From Clostridia bacterium (GTDB lineage: Bacteria > Bacillota > Clostridia > Oscillospirales > Ruminococcaceae), in contig RZZW01000005.1 in NCBI GenBank assembly GCA_009929695.1, forward strand, positions 31,805 through 95,804: a stretch of DNA of 64,000 nt, in the 5' to 3' direction. The notes beneath the pieces are model-generated. The model saw nothing but the letters and a program-made list of their open reading frames with translations. It was not told the origin of the DNA and did not search any database. This document shows positions 17,113-26,760 of this stretch, in pieces. The position numbers and the translations under genes are program-made. The number at the start of each line of letters is the position of its first letter. The stretch's first letter is position 1.

Positions 17113-17843
17113 AAACAGCCATCGTAACAGGCGCGGGGCGTGGCATAGGCCGCGCAATCTGCCTCGCGCTCGCCGCTAAAAATATTAACCTTATTGTGAA
17201 TTATAAATCAGACGCAGCGTCAGCCGAAAAGACAGTCTCCGCGTGCGAAAAGCTCGGCGTAAAAGTGCTGGCAATACAGGGCGACGTGAGCACAAAAGCC
17301 GACTGCGAAAAAATCGCCGCCGCCGCGCTCCGAGCCTTTGGGGCGCTTGATATCCTTGTGAATAACGCGGGCGTGACGCGCGACAATTTGCTCATGCGCA
17401 TGACGGAGGACGAATGGTCGAAAGTGCTCGACACTAACTTAAAAAGCGCCTATTTAATGACGCAGGCGGCTGTGCGCCCAATGCTCCGCGCGCGCTCGGG
17501 GCGCATTGTCAACATAACAAGCGTCGTCGGGCTTATGGGCAACGTCGGTCAGGCAAATTACGCCGCAAGCAAGGCGGGGCTTATAGGCTTAACAAAGTCT
17601 GTCGCGCGTGAATTTGCCGCAAAGGGCGTGACCGTAAACGCCGTCGCGCCGGGCTTTATAAGAACCGATATGACATCAAAGCTGCCCGAGGAAGCAGCGG
17701 AAAAGCTCGCTTTAAGTATTCCGCAAGGGCGTTTTGGCGACGCGTCGGACGTTGCAAACGCGGTGGCTTTTTTAACAGACGATAGCTCCGCATACATAAC
17801 AGGCCAAGTGCTCGCCGTCGACGGCGGCATGACGATGAGATAA
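17109..17843 (+). CDS. fabG: 3-oxoacyl-ACP reductase
   Basis: The 244-residue short-chain dehydrogenase has the NADP-binding motif TGAGRGIG (7-14), NNAG, and the catalytic S138, Y151 and K155 (YAASK). It reduces 3-oxoacyl-ACP in each elongation cycle. It overlaps fabD by 4 bases and is followed after 10 bases by fabF with an AAGGAGAAAA ribosome site. Confidence 0.96.
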   Translation: MKTAIVTGAGRGIGRAICLALAAKNINLIVNYKSDAASAEKTVSACEKLGVKVLAIQGDVSTKADCEKIAAAALRAFGALDILVNNAGVTRDNLLMRMTEDEWSKVLDTNLKSAYLMTQAAVRPMLRARSGRIVNITSVVGLMGNVGQANYAASKAGLIGLTKSVAREFAAKGVTVNAVAPGFIRTDMTSKLPEEAAEKLALSIPQGRFGDASDVANAVAFLTDDSSAYITGQVLAVDGGMTMR

Positions 17844-17853
17844 GGAGAAAAAC

Positions 17854-19089
17854 ATGAAAAGACGAGTGGTAATCACCGGAATGGGCGCGCTTTCGCCGAT
17901 AGGCAACAACGCCGGAGATATGTGGCAGGCGGCCAAAAATGGTGTGTGCGGCATAGCGCCGATAACCTATTACGACACCTCGGCGCAAAAGGTGAAGCTT
18001 GCGGCAGAGCTTAAAGCTTTTGACCCTGAAGAGTGGGTCGATCCTCGCGCTCTGCGCAAAATGAGCCGCTTTTCACAGCTTGCGCTCATCGCCGCCAAGC
18101 AGGCAGTGAAGCAAAGCGGGCTTGATATTTCAAAGGAAAACGCGTCGCACTGCGGCGTAAACGTGTCAAGCGGCATCGGCGGGCTTGACACCATCGAGCA
18201 AGAGCACAGCCGCGGCCTTGCAAAAGGGTTTGACCGCGTGTCGTCATATTTTATCCCCACGGCTATATCAAACATGGCGGCGGGGCTTATTGCAATAGAA
18301 TTTGGGCTTAAAGGTAGCTGCACCTGTGTTGTTACGGCGTGCGCGTCGGGCACAAACGCAATAGGCGAGGGCTTTCGTGCGGTGCGTGACGGCTACGCCG
18401 AGGTCATGGTGTGCGGCGGAACGGAAGCGTCAATAACGCCGCTCGCAATCGGCGGCTTTACGTCGATGTCCGCGCTTTCGCAAAGCACAGACCCCTCGCG
18501 CGCCTCAATTCCGTTTGACAAAAAGCGCAGCGGCTTTGTTATGGGCGAGGGCGCGGGTGTTTTGGTGCTTGAGGAATACGAGCACGCAAAAAACCGCGGC
18601 GCGGCAATTTTAGGCGAAATTGCAGGCTACGCCGCCACCTGCGACGCTCATCACCTCACAGCCCCGTTAGGCGACGGCTCGGGCGCTGCCGACTGCATGA
18701 CACTTGCAATGCAAGACGCGGGCATAACGCCAAATGATGTGGGCTACATTAACGCGCACGGCACATCAACCCCGATGAACGACCGCTGTGAGACGCAGGC
18801 TATCCGCACAGCACTGGGCGCAGCCACCGACACTGTCGCGGTTTCGTCCACAAAATCAATGACAGGCCATCTTCTAGGCGCGTCGGGCGCTGTCGAGGCA
18901 ATCTTGACAGCATGCGCCTTAAACGAGGGCTTTTTGCCGCCGACAATAAACTACGCTGTGCCTGACGAGCTTTGCAATCTTGACATCGTCCCAAACGTCG
19001 GGCGCAAAAAAGACATCACCTACGCCATGTCAAATTCCCTAGGCTTCGGCGGACATAACGCCGTGCTTGTGCTTCGCCGCATAAGGTAG
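17854..19089 (+). CDS. fabF: Beta-ketoacyl-ACP synthase II
   Basis: The 411-residue condensing enzyme elongates acyl-ACP. Catalytic residues are C163 in TACASGTN, H302 in NAHGTSTP and H339 in KSMTGHLLGA. Length and the C-terminal NSLGFGGHNA motif match FabF. It is followed after 24 bases by fabZ. Confidence 0.96.
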   Translation: MKRRVVITGMGALSPIGNNAGDMWQAAKNGVCGIAPITYYDTSAQKVKLAAELKAFDPEEWVDPRALRKMSRFSQLALIAAKQAVKQSGLDISKENASHCGVNVSSGIGGLDTIEQEHSRGLAKGFDRVSSYFIPTAISNMAAGLIAIEFGLKGSCTCVVTACASGTNAIGEGFRAVRDGYAEVMVCGGTEASITPLAIGGFTSMSALSQSTDPSRASIPFDKKRSGFVMGEGAGVLVLEEYEHAKNRGAAILGEIAGYAATCDAHHLTAPLGDGSGAADCMTLAMQDAGITPNDVGYINAHGTSTPMNDRCETQAIRTALGAATDTVAVSSTKSMTGHLLGASGAVEAILTACALNEGFLPPTINYAVPDELCNLDIVPNVGRKKDITYAMSNSLGFGGHNAVLVLRRIR

Positions 19090-19113
19090 GCACGCTAATA
19101 AAGGAGCGAATAA

Positions 19114-19539
19114 ATGCAGCTTTCACACACAGAAATTGAGAAAATACTCCCGCACCGCTACCCGATGCTTCTCGTTGACCGCATTGTCGATTTCGAGGAG
19201 GGCAAATGGGCAAAGGGCATAAAATGCGTCTCGGCAAACGAACAGTTTTTTTGCGGCCATTTTCCCGAATACGCCGTTATGCCCGGCGTGCTTATTTTAG
19301 AAGCCCTTGCGCAAACAGGCGCTGTGGCACTGCTTTCTCTACCTGAAAACAAAGGCAAAATTGCGTTTTTCGGCGGTGTAAAATCGGCGAGGTTTCGCAC
19401 GCAGGTAGTGCCCGGTGATGTATTAATGCTCTCGTGCGAGTTGACGGCCTTGCGCGGTTCAGTCGGCTTTGGCAAGGCTGTCGCCACGGTTGACGGCAAA
19501 ATCGCCGCCGAAGCGGAGCTTTCGTTTGTGCTGCAATAA
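19114..19539 (+). CDS. fabZ: 3-hydroxyacyl-ACP dehydratase
   Basis: The 141-residue hot-dog-fold enzyme has [11 protein letters not shown] at the N-terminus and the catalytic pair H49 (GHFPEY) and E63 (ILEALAQ). It dehydrates 3-hydroxyacyl-ACP and completes the elongation set. The ribosome site is AAAGGAGCG. It is the last biosynthetic gene of the operon. Confidence 0.96.
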   Translation: MQLSHTEIEKILPHRYPMLLVDRIVDFEEGKWAKGIKCVSANEQFFCGHFPEYAVMPGVLILEALAQTGAVALLSLPENKGKIAFFGGVKSARFRTQVVPGDVLMLSCELTALRGSVGFGKAVATVDGKIAAEAELSFVLQ

Positions 19540-19551
19540 TTTGTACCGCGA

Positions 19552-19580
19552 TTGCAATTTTGCGCCTTTTTTGCTACAAT
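19552..19580 (+). promoter_or_regulatory. Separate promoter for the MarR-family gene
   Basis: TTGCAA (19552-19557) and TACAAT (19575-19580) are 17 bases apart in the gap after fabZ. This would let the regulator be made apart from the long operon. No copy of the operator-like repeat at 9485-9520 is seen here. Confidence 0.55.
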
Positions 19581-19615
19581 AGCATAAAACCCCATTTTGT
19601 GAGGAGGTATCGCCC

Positions 19616-20065
19616 ATGCTGGAAGAAAATTTCACGCGAATTTACACAAAATTCAAGCTGCAATTCTATTCCAAGGTGTTCAGCCGCTTTGAAGAGCGCG
19701 AATCAAGCCTGTCGGCTGTCGAAACCTTTTGCGTGGAGGTGATTTACGCCCTCGGCAGCCCCACTGTCAACGAATTTGCCGCCTTTGCTCAAATTTCGTC
19801 GCCAAACGCCGCGTATAAAATCAACAGCCTAGTAAAAAAAGGCTACGTCCGCCGCGTCCGCTCAAAAGAAGATCGCCGCGAATTTCACCTTGAGGTCACG
19901 GACAAATATATGGAATATTACGGCATCACTTATGACTACGTGGGCGTAGTGATGCAGCGCATAAAAGACCGCTTTCCCCCCGAGGACGTCGAAAAACTGG
20001 ACACCATGCTCAACATCGTCTCCACCGAACTGATTACCGAAGTAAAGCTTAAAGAGACAAAATAA
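19616..20065 (+). CDS. MarR-family transcriptional regulator, candidate fatty-acid regulator
   Basis: The 149-residue protein has the MarR winged helix (residues about 40-110: FAQISSPNAAYKINSLVKKGYVRRVRSKEDRREFHLEVT). Its ribosome site is GAGGAGG. In streptococci and related Firmicutes a MarR-family protein, FabT, represses the fab genes. This one sits at the end, not the start, of the operon, so naming it FabT would be a guess. The inverted repeat at 9485-9520 is its most likely target. Confidence 0.85.
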   Translation: MLEENFTRIYTKFKLQFYSKVFSRFEERESSLSAVETFCVEVIYALGSPTVNEFAAFAQISSPNAAYKINSLVKKGYVRRVRSKEDRREFHLEVTDKYMEYYGITYDYVGVVMQRIKDRFPPEDVEKLDTMLNIVSTELITEVKLKETK

Positions 20066-20095
20066 GTGTTTTTAGTCTCTAAAATTTATTTTGTC
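20056..20095. terminator. Hairpin between convergent MarR and deacetylase genes
   Basis: GACAAAATAA (20056-20065) and TTATTTTGTC (20086-20095) pair around a 20-base loop. The left arm overlaps the MarR stop. AT-rich arms make this a weak terminator candidate for either direction. Confidence 0.45.
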
Positions 20096-20126
20096 GCACA
20101 TTGCCAAAGCTCGTTTTAAATAAAGC

Positions 20127-20861
20127 TTAATGGGATATGGTGCGACTTTCATCATTGATATTATTTAATAACACATCCCTGTTTGTGGCGTATACTACAT
20201 CAGGTTTATTTGCAATTTGTTTTAAAAAGTTTTCAAAACGGTTCCAAGTATTTTGAACATCAAATTCAAAGGAATGCCCCCAAATGTAAAAAATTTGGGG
20301 GTTATCGCTTTGCGTATTAAAAAATTGCTCCGACAGCTTTTCCATCGCGTTCCAACTATTATGGTGAACTGTCGGATGGAAGGTATATAAATCTGTTTGA
20401 GGCGCAAAAGCTTCGTTACATTCAATTGTTCTCGAGTAACGAATGCCTGTTTGTGTTTTCACAAGGTTTGCCACACGCTTATCGTAATTGATGCCGCCGC
20501 ACGGATAAGCCATTCCCAACACCTCATATCCTGCGAGCTCGCTCAAATAAAGCCTGTCTTGTTCAACCTGTCTAACAATTTCTTTGTCCTCCAGTGCTGT
20601 AAGCAGCGGATGTGTAAGCGTATGTGCAGCGATTTCATGACCTTGATATATGCTGCGCACACTGTCAGCAGGAACCTTGTCGTGAGGAATACTTTTTCCC
20701 TCACGTATCACTTCTCCTGACATGCCTAGCAATTGCGAATTAATATTAAATGTTGCTTTAATATTGTATTTGTTTAATAGCTCCACAAGGCGGATATCCT
20801 GCGTCGTGCCGTCATCGAAGCTAAAGGTGATATATTTTTTGCCGCTAATCACTTGATACAC
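20127..20861 (-). CDS. Polysaccharide deacetylase (NodB domain)
   Basis: The protein of up to 244 residues has the NodB motifs FSFDDGTTQD (metal-binding Asp pair) and HTLTHP (metal-binding His pair), and AYPCGG. The family removes N-acetyl groups from glycans or cleaves related C-N bonds. No signal peptide is seen, so it may act in the cytoplasm or on a small substrate. The start is uncertain: GTG at 20861 overlaps the upstream gene, while GTG at 20852 has AAGGTAGGT better placed as a ribosome site. It lies downstream of a broken sensor gene with a 17-base overlap. Confidence 0.85.
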   Translation of the reverse strand: MYQVISGKKYITFSFDDGTTQDIRLVELLNKYNIKATFNINSQLLGMSGEVIREGKSIPHDKVPADSVRSIYQGHEIAAHTLTHPLLTALEDKEIVRQVEQDRLYLSELAGYEVLGMAYPCGGINYDKRVANLVKTQTGIRYSRTIECNEAFAPQTDLYTFHPTVHHNSWNAMEKLSEQFFNTQSDNPQIFYIWGHSFEFDVQNTWNRFENFLKQIANKPDVVYATNRDVLLNNINDESRTISH

Positions 20862-22472
20862 CTACCTTCATTCCGTGCAGGCAAGCATGATATTTGTAAA
20901 TAAAATCAGAGGTGTTTGCCACATATGGCTGGGCAATCGTATTGGCATTGATGATTTGATCAATTTTTTCTTGGGGAAGAGCAACAATTGCTTTATTGAC
21001 TGCTGAGATAAGCAGTTGGTTCGTGTCATGATTTAATCCAACAATGGCGGAGTGTTCTGTCAGAAATTCTGTGGGTATGATTTGCAAGGAATCATACCTG
21101 GGGTTTTGCAAAAGGTAATTGAGTACATATGCGTTTTGCATGATAACATCCGCTTTACCATCCAGTACCGCCTGCACGGATGCTTCCACACTGTCGGTGA
21201 TCAAAATTTGAAAATTCGGATATTTCTCCGCGATGTATTTTTGCAGGAACTCAAAAGATTTATTAATTGCAATGGTGTGCTTTCCTGTCTGGTCATAAGC
21301 CATGCCGCGTTTTGATGCAACCACAAGATTGCTGGTCATAAAAGGATTGGATACCACCACATCCGAATTGCCGTCAAAGTTTTCATAAATCACCCCGGCA
21401 ACTAGGGCGCATTTTCCGGATGCTAAGGCATCTGCGGTCTTTTCCCAAAAATCCAAGGGTGTCATCTGCAATGAAATTCCACAGAATTCAAAAATCAACT
21501 CCGCAATGTCTTCATTAACACCTGTTAGTTCTCCGGTTTTACGATCCAAGTGGGACAGTGGAAAGCGATCCGGCAGAAAGCCAACTGTGATCTGCGGATT
21601 GGATTTTAAATAATCTGCTTCCTCTCTTGTAAACAGGGGAGATTGATGCATTGCACTAGTCGCATAATATTTTTGATAAAGCTCCGTTTTAAAATAATAG
21701 TTATCTGCTTTTATGGCACTGAGCGCACTATCGATTTCAGGCATCAAATCACTTTCGTAATAGGACATAAAGTAGAAGGGAACGCAGCCGTATTTTGCAA
21801 TAATGCGCAAGTCATCATGATAAGAAAGATTTTCGGTCGCCAAAGCCTCAATTTCGCCGGCTTCCAGTGCTGTGGTCATGGCAGTTTCATTTTCATAAAG
21901 CTTGATATATTTGGAATTTGTGTTTTTGTCGGCAATGGTATAATCAGGCTCATAATAAGTTTGCATAAACTGTTCAAACAACTCAATATTAAGGCTGCCC
22001 TTTAAAAAGCCTATGGTGGTTGTGGCAAGCTTTTTATAATCGTTATAATACAAATCACTGTTGGCTTCATTGGTATAGAGAAGGCCTTGCAATTGGCCAA
22101 TGGGCTTGGCAGAGTAGCAATAGCCACCTTTTTGGGCAGCTTCATCATACGCGCCAACACGGGCGGCAGAGTATCTGGCAGAGCAGAGAAGGTCAATTTT
22201 CTTTTCCCGCAAAAGCAGCAAAAGGTTTGACCAATCTCCTTCGACAAACTCAAACTCCCACTGGGGGTGGTACTTTTTAAGTTCATTCAGGTAATCGGCC
22301 ATATACACGAAATACTCTCCGCTTTCATTTTTTTTCGCTGAATCCTTTGAAGTCTAATACGCCCACTTTCACAATACGACTGTTTTCGCTTGGTGCAGCA
22401 AAGGCAGTGGTGGTAATATAGCCAATCCCATTCGCACGTCAACGCTTTCAAAAAAACGGTTAAAAAATGCAT
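20845..22472 (-). pseudogene. Tandem solute-binding (SBP_bac_3-like) sensor protein, frameshifted and truncated
   Basis: The open part (20845-22308, 487 residues) has two periplasmic binding-protein family 3 domains in tandem, like the sensing half of some histidine kinases or cyclases. The beginning is broken. An ATG at 22472 starts a hydrophobic stretch (MHFLTVFLKALTC); the signal-peptide end TTTAFAAPSENSR and then VKVGVLDFKGFSE follow in a second frame; the rest (NESGEYFVYMADYL) is in a third. One shift is near 22433-22445, the other at a run of eight A at 22328-22335. The C-terminus changes character after DFIYKY, where relatives continue into a membrane segment, so the output domain is missing. 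Sequencing error in the A-run cannot be excluded for one shift. Confidence 0.75.
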
Positions 22473-22478
22473 ATCCTT

Positions 22479-22814
22479 TCAATAATAAGTTATGTCATAC
22501 ACCGCTTGATAGCGATAACGCTTTGAAGCGGTGTCGGTGTAATTGTAATCGCTGTTGAGCGACACGCGGCATATTTCGTCTAAATCTGTGATGTTGTCCA
22601 GTGCCGACTTGACAGTTTCGTTAAGCTCGGCGGCGGCAAGTAAAGTACCCGCGTAAGACTGTATAGCAAATGTCGCGTCATTGATTTTATTGTTGCGCCC
22701 GCTGCCCGTCTTTTCGATGAGCACAAATTCGCCGTGTGGTTTTTCGGGTGTTTCAGTGCACACCGGAACAGACAGCGTGGCGCTAAGGTAATTAAGGACT
22801 GTTTTTTCAATCAT
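22479..22814 (-). CDS. Phage tail-completion/terminator-like protein
   Basis: The 111-residue protein is the last phage gene on this strand. Size, acidic helix-strand layout and place after the gp10-like gene match small tail-terminator proteins of siphophages (DUF3168 or minor-tail class). The family call rests mainly on gene order. It ends 7 bases before the start of the broken sensor gene, so the rest of the tail module has been lost. Confidence 0.55.
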   Translation of the reverse strand: MIEKTVLNYLSATLSVPVCTETPEKPHGEFVLIEKTGSGRNNKINDATFAIQSYAGTLLAAAELNETVKSALDNITDLDEICRVSLNSDYNYTDTASKRYRYQAVYDITYY

Positions 22815-23050
22815 CTTGTCGCCTTTAAAATAGTGTTGTTTTTGATATTATCGCGGCGTGCCTTTGGCGTTGCGGCGTGTACGCTTGCATTCGCTCTGTT
22901 TTTGCCTGTATAGGTGCTGACCTCGTAGCCTCTGCCGCAGCGTGCGCTTATAGCCTGTGCTCTTGCTTCGCAAATTGCGCTTATTTCCTGCGAGCGCAGC
23001 AGCTCACGCACACCTGCGCGGTTAATCTCGACGCGTATTTTATTACTCAT
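22811..23050 (-). CDS. Small phage head-tail protein (HK97 gp10-like position)
   Basis: The 79-residue basic protein has IRVEINRAGVRELLRSQE at its start and overlaps both neighbours by 4 to 8 bases. Position between the head-closure and tail-terminator genes is that of gp10-like proteins, but it is shorter than the usual 110-150 residues. The family call is positional. Confidence 0.55.
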   Translation of the reverse strand: MSNKIRVEINRAGVRELLRSQEISAICEARAQAISARCGRGYEVSTYTGKNRANASVHAATPKARRDNIKNNTILKATR

Positions 23051-23381
23051 AACGCACCACCTTTATTTTTTTGTTCCATGCAAGTGGTAAAAGGTTTTCA
23101 ATGTATGACGTAGAAAATCCAAATGTGCGCCATTTTTCGCCGAAAAATTCAAGCGTCATGTCCTCCCAAATATGCTTGTCACTTTTGGGAATACAAAGCT
23201 CATACACCGATTTTTTGCCGTTTAACTGCGTTGCGTCTACAATGTCGTCCGATGAAACAGGGGACACAAGCACATTGCGCACGATGATAGGTTTTTCTGC
23301 ATATATCGGCGCGTTGAAAGCGTCTGTGCCTGTCTGCACCTTGTCATAAAGCGTTATGGTAATGCCTTTAAGCAGTGCCAT
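23043..23381 (-). CDS. Phage head-closure/head-tail joining protein
   Basis: The 112-residue protein (MALLKGITITLYDK start) is beta-rich and has the size of the SPP1 gp16/HK97 gp7-like head-closure proteins. The in-frame ATG at 23381 is chosen since the longer frame runs back into the connector gene. Overlaps with both neighbours fit a phage morphogenesis operon. Confidence 0.6.
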   Translation of the reverse strand: MALLKGITITLYDKVQTGTDAFNAPIYAEKPIIVRNVLVSPVSSDDIVDATQLNGKKSVYELCIPKSDKHIWEDMTLEFFGEKWRTFGFSTSYIENLLPLAWNKKIKVVRYE

Positions 23382-23763
23382 AAATATCCACCACCCCATA
23401 TCTTTGGCGGCGTAGCCCAAGCCGTGCAAGCTCTGACCGTTTTATAAACAGCCCGCCTCCCGGAACAAGAAAAGTGCCGGAGGCTGCATATCCTCCGGCA
23501 CTTTCGCTTATTTGCGTCATAGGCTCTTGGTCAGTTGACGTCATCAGCGTGCGCGCAACTACGTCCACAGTCACCGAAGCGGCGACGGTGGCAAGGTCTT
23601 CATCTTGCAAAATCATGTCGTCAAGGTCTTTACCCACCTTTTGCGCCTCGACGCGCAACGACGCGGAAACGACCTCTAACAGCCTTTCCGCACGCAAGAT
23701 TTCGCTCGGTGATATCTGCCGCCATAACCGTATGATGTCGTCTATTGTCGCAAAGTTACGCAT
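23368..23763 (-). CDS. Phage head-tail connector (gp6/gp15-like)
   Basis: The 131-residue helical protein (start MRNFATIDDIIRLW) resembles the Gp6-like connector class: a helical N-terminus followed by VARTLMTSTDQEPMTQISESAGGYAASGTFLVPGGGLFIKRSEL, a pattern typical of these proteins in Firmicutes phages. The ATG at 23763 is used; the frame extends upstream without phage-like sequence. Confidence 0.7.
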   Translation of the reverse strand: MRNFATIDDIIRLWRQISPSEILRAERLLEVVSASLRVEAQKVGKDLDDMILQDEDLATVAASVTVDVVARTLMTSTDQEPMTQISESAGGYAASGTFLVPGGGLFIKRSELARLGLRRQRYGVVDIYGTA

Positions 23764-23770
23764 ATAGCAC

Positions 23771-23914
23771 CTACTCTTCTTTTTCGTCGCTCTTTTCAGG
23801 CACTTTGGCTTTTGCCTTAGCGGTTGGCTTCGGCTTATCAGCCTGCCAGTCGCCGCCCGATATTTCGCATTCGGTTTCAAATGATGCGCCTGTTTTTGTG
23901 TTTGTATATACCAT
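23771..23914 (-). CDS. Small phage protein between capsid and connector
   Basis: The 47-residue product starts MVYTNTKTGASFETEC and ends in a Lys/Ala/Glu-rich tail. Such short lysine-rich proteins with an N-terminal TKTG.. segment commonly follow the capsid gene in siphophages; function is unknown. It starts 3 bases past the capsid stop. Confidence 0.5.
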   Translation of the reverse strand: MVYTNTKTGASFETECEISGGDWQADKPKPTAKAKAKVPEKSDEKEE

Positions 23915-23916
23915 TT

Positions 23917-24816
23917 TTACGCGCCTGCTTTCACAAATGCGAACGCGCTTGCGTCGAGAATACCCCAACCGATGTACATTTCGCCGCGCAAGTAAATTTG
24001 GTTATGCCCCTTGAGGTCACCAAGCGTCGCGTCATTGTCGGGGTTGCCGTATTTGATAACCTCGATAGGTATTTCTTTCGCGTAGCCCCACTTGAACGCG
24101 GACGCAAAATCACCCACAAGGGCGCGGTCAAGACTTGAATTGGCTGAAAGGTTTGACGTGCTTTCAACCTGCAAGCCGTTTATGCTGCCGGGGTTATTTC
24201 CCCAAGCAAGTTCGGGGTAAAGCTTTGCACCGTCTGACTTAAGCTGCGCCGCAAGGCTTGATTTAAACGCGGGCGCAAGCACAAGCCCTGTTACATCACG
24301 GTCACTGCCCTGCACAAGTGCAATAGCCGCCTCGATGTTTGCGTCGGGCTTATCGCCGGTTGCGATAGTAACCTTTTGCGTCGCTTTGCTGTCAAAATGG
24401 TTTGAGCCGATGACGGTTGAAGCTGTACCGGTGCGCGGGTTAACGCCGTGAAATGCCATAAGGTCAATGCCTTTAGCAACCTTTTTGGCAAAACCGTCCG
24501 CGAACGCCGACATATAGTCTAGCTGCATGCTTTCGTTAGCGTATAGAAATTCGTCTGAAATACGCGCGCCGTATTCAACCTTGATAGGCACGATGGTGAT
24601 AGGCTCAACGGTGACGCCGCCCTTGCCCTTTGCGCCGTTTTCGGCGACGACATCAACTTTTTTATCAAGCTGAAAAGTAAATTCCTTCATGCCGTTGAAA
24701 GGTATCGGGGTTGCGCCGCAAAGTTTAGCCAATGCGCTTGCCCCCTTTGTTTTTTGGATAAAATCGGGAATAAGTTCCTCGGGGAAAAGTGAGCCTTTGC
24801 TTAAAACGTCTGCCAT
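23917..24816 (-). CDS. Phage major capsid protein (HK97-fold)
   Basis: The 299-residue protein resembles HK97-type capsids: an N-terminal arm, the ITIVPIKVEYGARISDEFL strand region and a C-terminal IYLRGEMYIGWGILDASAFAFVKA segment. No protease domain is fused. It forms the head shell. It lies 5 bases after the scaffold gene, in the usual order. Confidence 0.85.
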   Translation of the reverse strand: MADVLSKGSLFPEELIPDFIQKTKGASALAKLCGATPIPFNGMKEFTFQLDKKVDVVAENGAKGKGGVTVEPITIVPIKVEYGARISDEFLYANESMQLDYMSAFADGFAKKVAKGIDLMAFHGVNPRTGTASTVIGSNHFDSKATQKVTIATGDKPDANIEAAIALVQGSDRDVTGLVLAPAFKSSLAAQLKSDGAKLYPELAWGNNPGSINGLQVESTSNLSANSSLDRALVGDFASAFKWGYAKEIPIEVIKYGNPDNDATLGDLKGHNQIYLRGEMYIGWGILDASAFAFVKAGA

Positions 24817-24821
24817 AATTG

Positions 24822-25301
24822 TTAGTCTCCTTTATTTGTAAGTTGTGCGGTTAATGTGCGAAGTGCCGCTGATTTTCCGTCAACGCCTGCCGGCTCGGTG
24901 GATTTTAGCGGCGGGGGCGTTGCAGTCGGCTTTGAAATAAACTGCGAAAGCGTCTGTGCGTCCTTGCGCATATCGTCCTCTGTTTCGCCTGTGAGACGCT
25001 GTGCAAGCTCGTAGGGTATGCCGCTTTCATTTGCAATGCGAAGTTTAAGCGAGCCTTTTTCGTAGCCCGCAACCTTGCCTTGCAGGTCGGCAAGCGTTTT
25101 GTCGTAGCCTGCGTACTTTGCGGCGGTGTCTTTCATGGACTGGCTCAACTCGCCGACTTGCGTTTCATACGCGGCATTTTTGGTCTTGATGTCGTCGTAG
25201 TCTGCGTACTTTTTGGCTATCGTTTCATGCTCGCGCTTGATACGGTCGCCAATTGCCGCGTCAAATTGTTCCTGTGTTGTGATGGGTGTAAATTCTGCCA
25301 T
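24822..25301 (-). CDS. Phage capsid scaffolding protein
   Basis: The 159-residue acidic protein is mostly coiled coil (about 25-100, repeated KYADYDDIKTK and KYAGYDKTLADL) with a helical C-terminal part rich in Pro/Thr. This is the layout of phage scaffold proteins, which guide capsid assembly and then leave. The start MAEFTPITTQ at 25301 follows GGAGTTTTATT. Confidence 0.75.
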   Translation of the reverse strand: MAEFTPITTQEQFDAAIGDRIKREHETIAKKYADYDDIKTKNAAYETQVGELSQSMKDTAAKYAGYDKTLADLQGKVAGYEKGSLKLRIANESGIPYELAQRLTGETEDDMRKDAQTLSQFISKPTATPPPLKSTEPAGVDGKSAALRTLTAQLTNKGD

Positions 25302-25365
25302 AATAAAACTCCTTTTTCCCACTTAACCCGGTGGTATCGGTAATATTTACTTACGGATAATTCCG

Positions 25366-26760
25366 TCAGTAGCTTATTTTCTGCGCGCGTCGTTCCTTGC
25401 TTTCAGAGCATTTCCAATACGCAAGCGCGGTGCTTTCGAGTAATTCAATTTTTACGCCGTCAATAATGGCTCTGTACCCAAAGCCGCCGTTTGAGCCGAT
25501 GGCGCGTTTTTCACAGTTGCTTGCCGCCTGTGTAAGCGCGGGCTGCCCTGCATGGCACAGCTTTTTTGAAAAAATACCCTGTTCAAACGCGGCGTTTGCG
25601 ACGATTATTTGCTTAACCGTTGGCAGCAGCGGCGCTTTAACCTTTGCCGCTTTCATTGCGTCGGCAAGTAACTGTTGACCGTTTGCGCCGTCAATAATAA
25701 CGGTTGCGATGTCGGCTTTTGATAAAAAATTCAAAATCCAATCGCTGCCGTCGCGGGTAAATCTAAAGTCAACGGCTTCGACAAATATTTTGCCGTCAGC
25801 CGTTTTTACAGCGACGGACATCGCCGCGCCTGTGCCGTCGTGACCGTACTTTATGCCGACAAACAGCTTGCCGCTGAATTTGGGCAAAGCGTCACATTGA
25901 AGCGCCTCCCACTCGGTTTTACTTATGGCGCTTTTTTGATTATATCGTAGCCAAAGCCCCAAGCGCTGAATGTTAAAGTCGATGTTATCGGGCCCTATTT
26001 CATCGGCGACGCTGCGCTCTGTGAAGATTGTGCCAAGTGAGGGGTTTGTCTCGTACCAAGCTGCTTTACTGTTTGGGTCGGTTTGCTGCGCAACACTCCA
26101 TTCTGCCCAGCCTGTGTTTTTTGTTTCACCTTGCAGCGCTGCATTGCGCATTTTTAAAAATACAGTGCCGGAGGAAACAGGCGTCGGCGGCGTACCGCAA
26201 AAAATTGTTTGCGGGTTTTTGCTGTCGGTGACAACGTATTTTAACGCGCTTTCTTGGTCGTCGGCGTACTCCTGCGCTTCATCAATAACTAAAAGGTCGA
26301 ACCCCTCACCGAGACCGCCTTTAGATGACCTAGTGCGAAATTCGACCCTGCCGTCGCCGTCAAGCAGCCGCACGCTTTCGCGCCCCGAAGCTCTGACGGA
26401 CTTATATGTAATTTTAGCTTTATCAAGCAGTTTGCAAAGACGCTCCCATGCCGCGTGGCTTGTGGTGGTGCGGTGCGCGGTGTGTAAAATGTTTTCGCTT
26501 TTTTTCAAGCCCCATATTTCGCGGATAGTGACAATTTCATTTTTACCGTTTCGGCGTGGCACAGAGTAGCCAAATTTAGTATGTACCCATAAACCGTCTT
26601 TATTTTCAGCTAAAATGTCGTAAATAAGCAGCTCTTGCCACTCCTGTGCCGTGCGCCCTGTCGAGTTGTAAAGTTCTATTGCCTCCGCCCCGTGTGTTGT
26701 CTTGTACGGTAGCGTTATGGCTTGTGTAGGCGTTTGCCTGCCGATTTTCTGCGCTTTCAT
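25366..26760 (-). CDS. Phage terminase large subunit
   Basis: The 464-residue protein has an ATPase Walker A-like motif SVPRRNGKNE near residue 65, Walker B LLVIDEAQEY near 155, and a C-terminal nuclease domain with acidic residues (VGIKYGHDGTGAA, VIIDGANGQ). It packages DNA into heads. The start at 26760 follows GTAAGGAGTG. Oddly it lies downstream of the portal and MuF genes, after a terminator, and no small terminase gene is visible. Confidence 0.88.
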   Translation of the reverse strand: MKAQKIGRQTPTQAITLPYKTTHGAEAIELYNSTGRTAQEWQELLIYDILAENKDGLWVHTKFGYSVPRRNGKNEIVTIREIWGLKKSENILHTAHRTTTSHAAWERLCKLLDKAKITYKSVRASGRESVRLLDGDGRVEFRTRSSKGGLGEGFDLLVIDEAQEYADDQESALKYVVTDSKNPQTIFCGTPPTPVSSGTVFLKMRNAALQGETKNTGWAEWSVAQQTDPNSKAAWYETNPSLGTIFTERSVADEIGPDNIDFNIQRLGLWLRYNQKSAISKTEWEALQCDALPKFSGKLFVGIKYGHDGTGAAMSVAVKTADGKIFVEAVDFRFTRDGSDWILNFLSKADIATVIIDGANGQQLLADAMKAAKVKAPLLPTVKQIIVANAAFEQGIFSKKLCHAGQPALTQAASNCEKRAIGSNGGFGYRAIIDGVKIELLESTALAYWKCSESKERRAQKISY

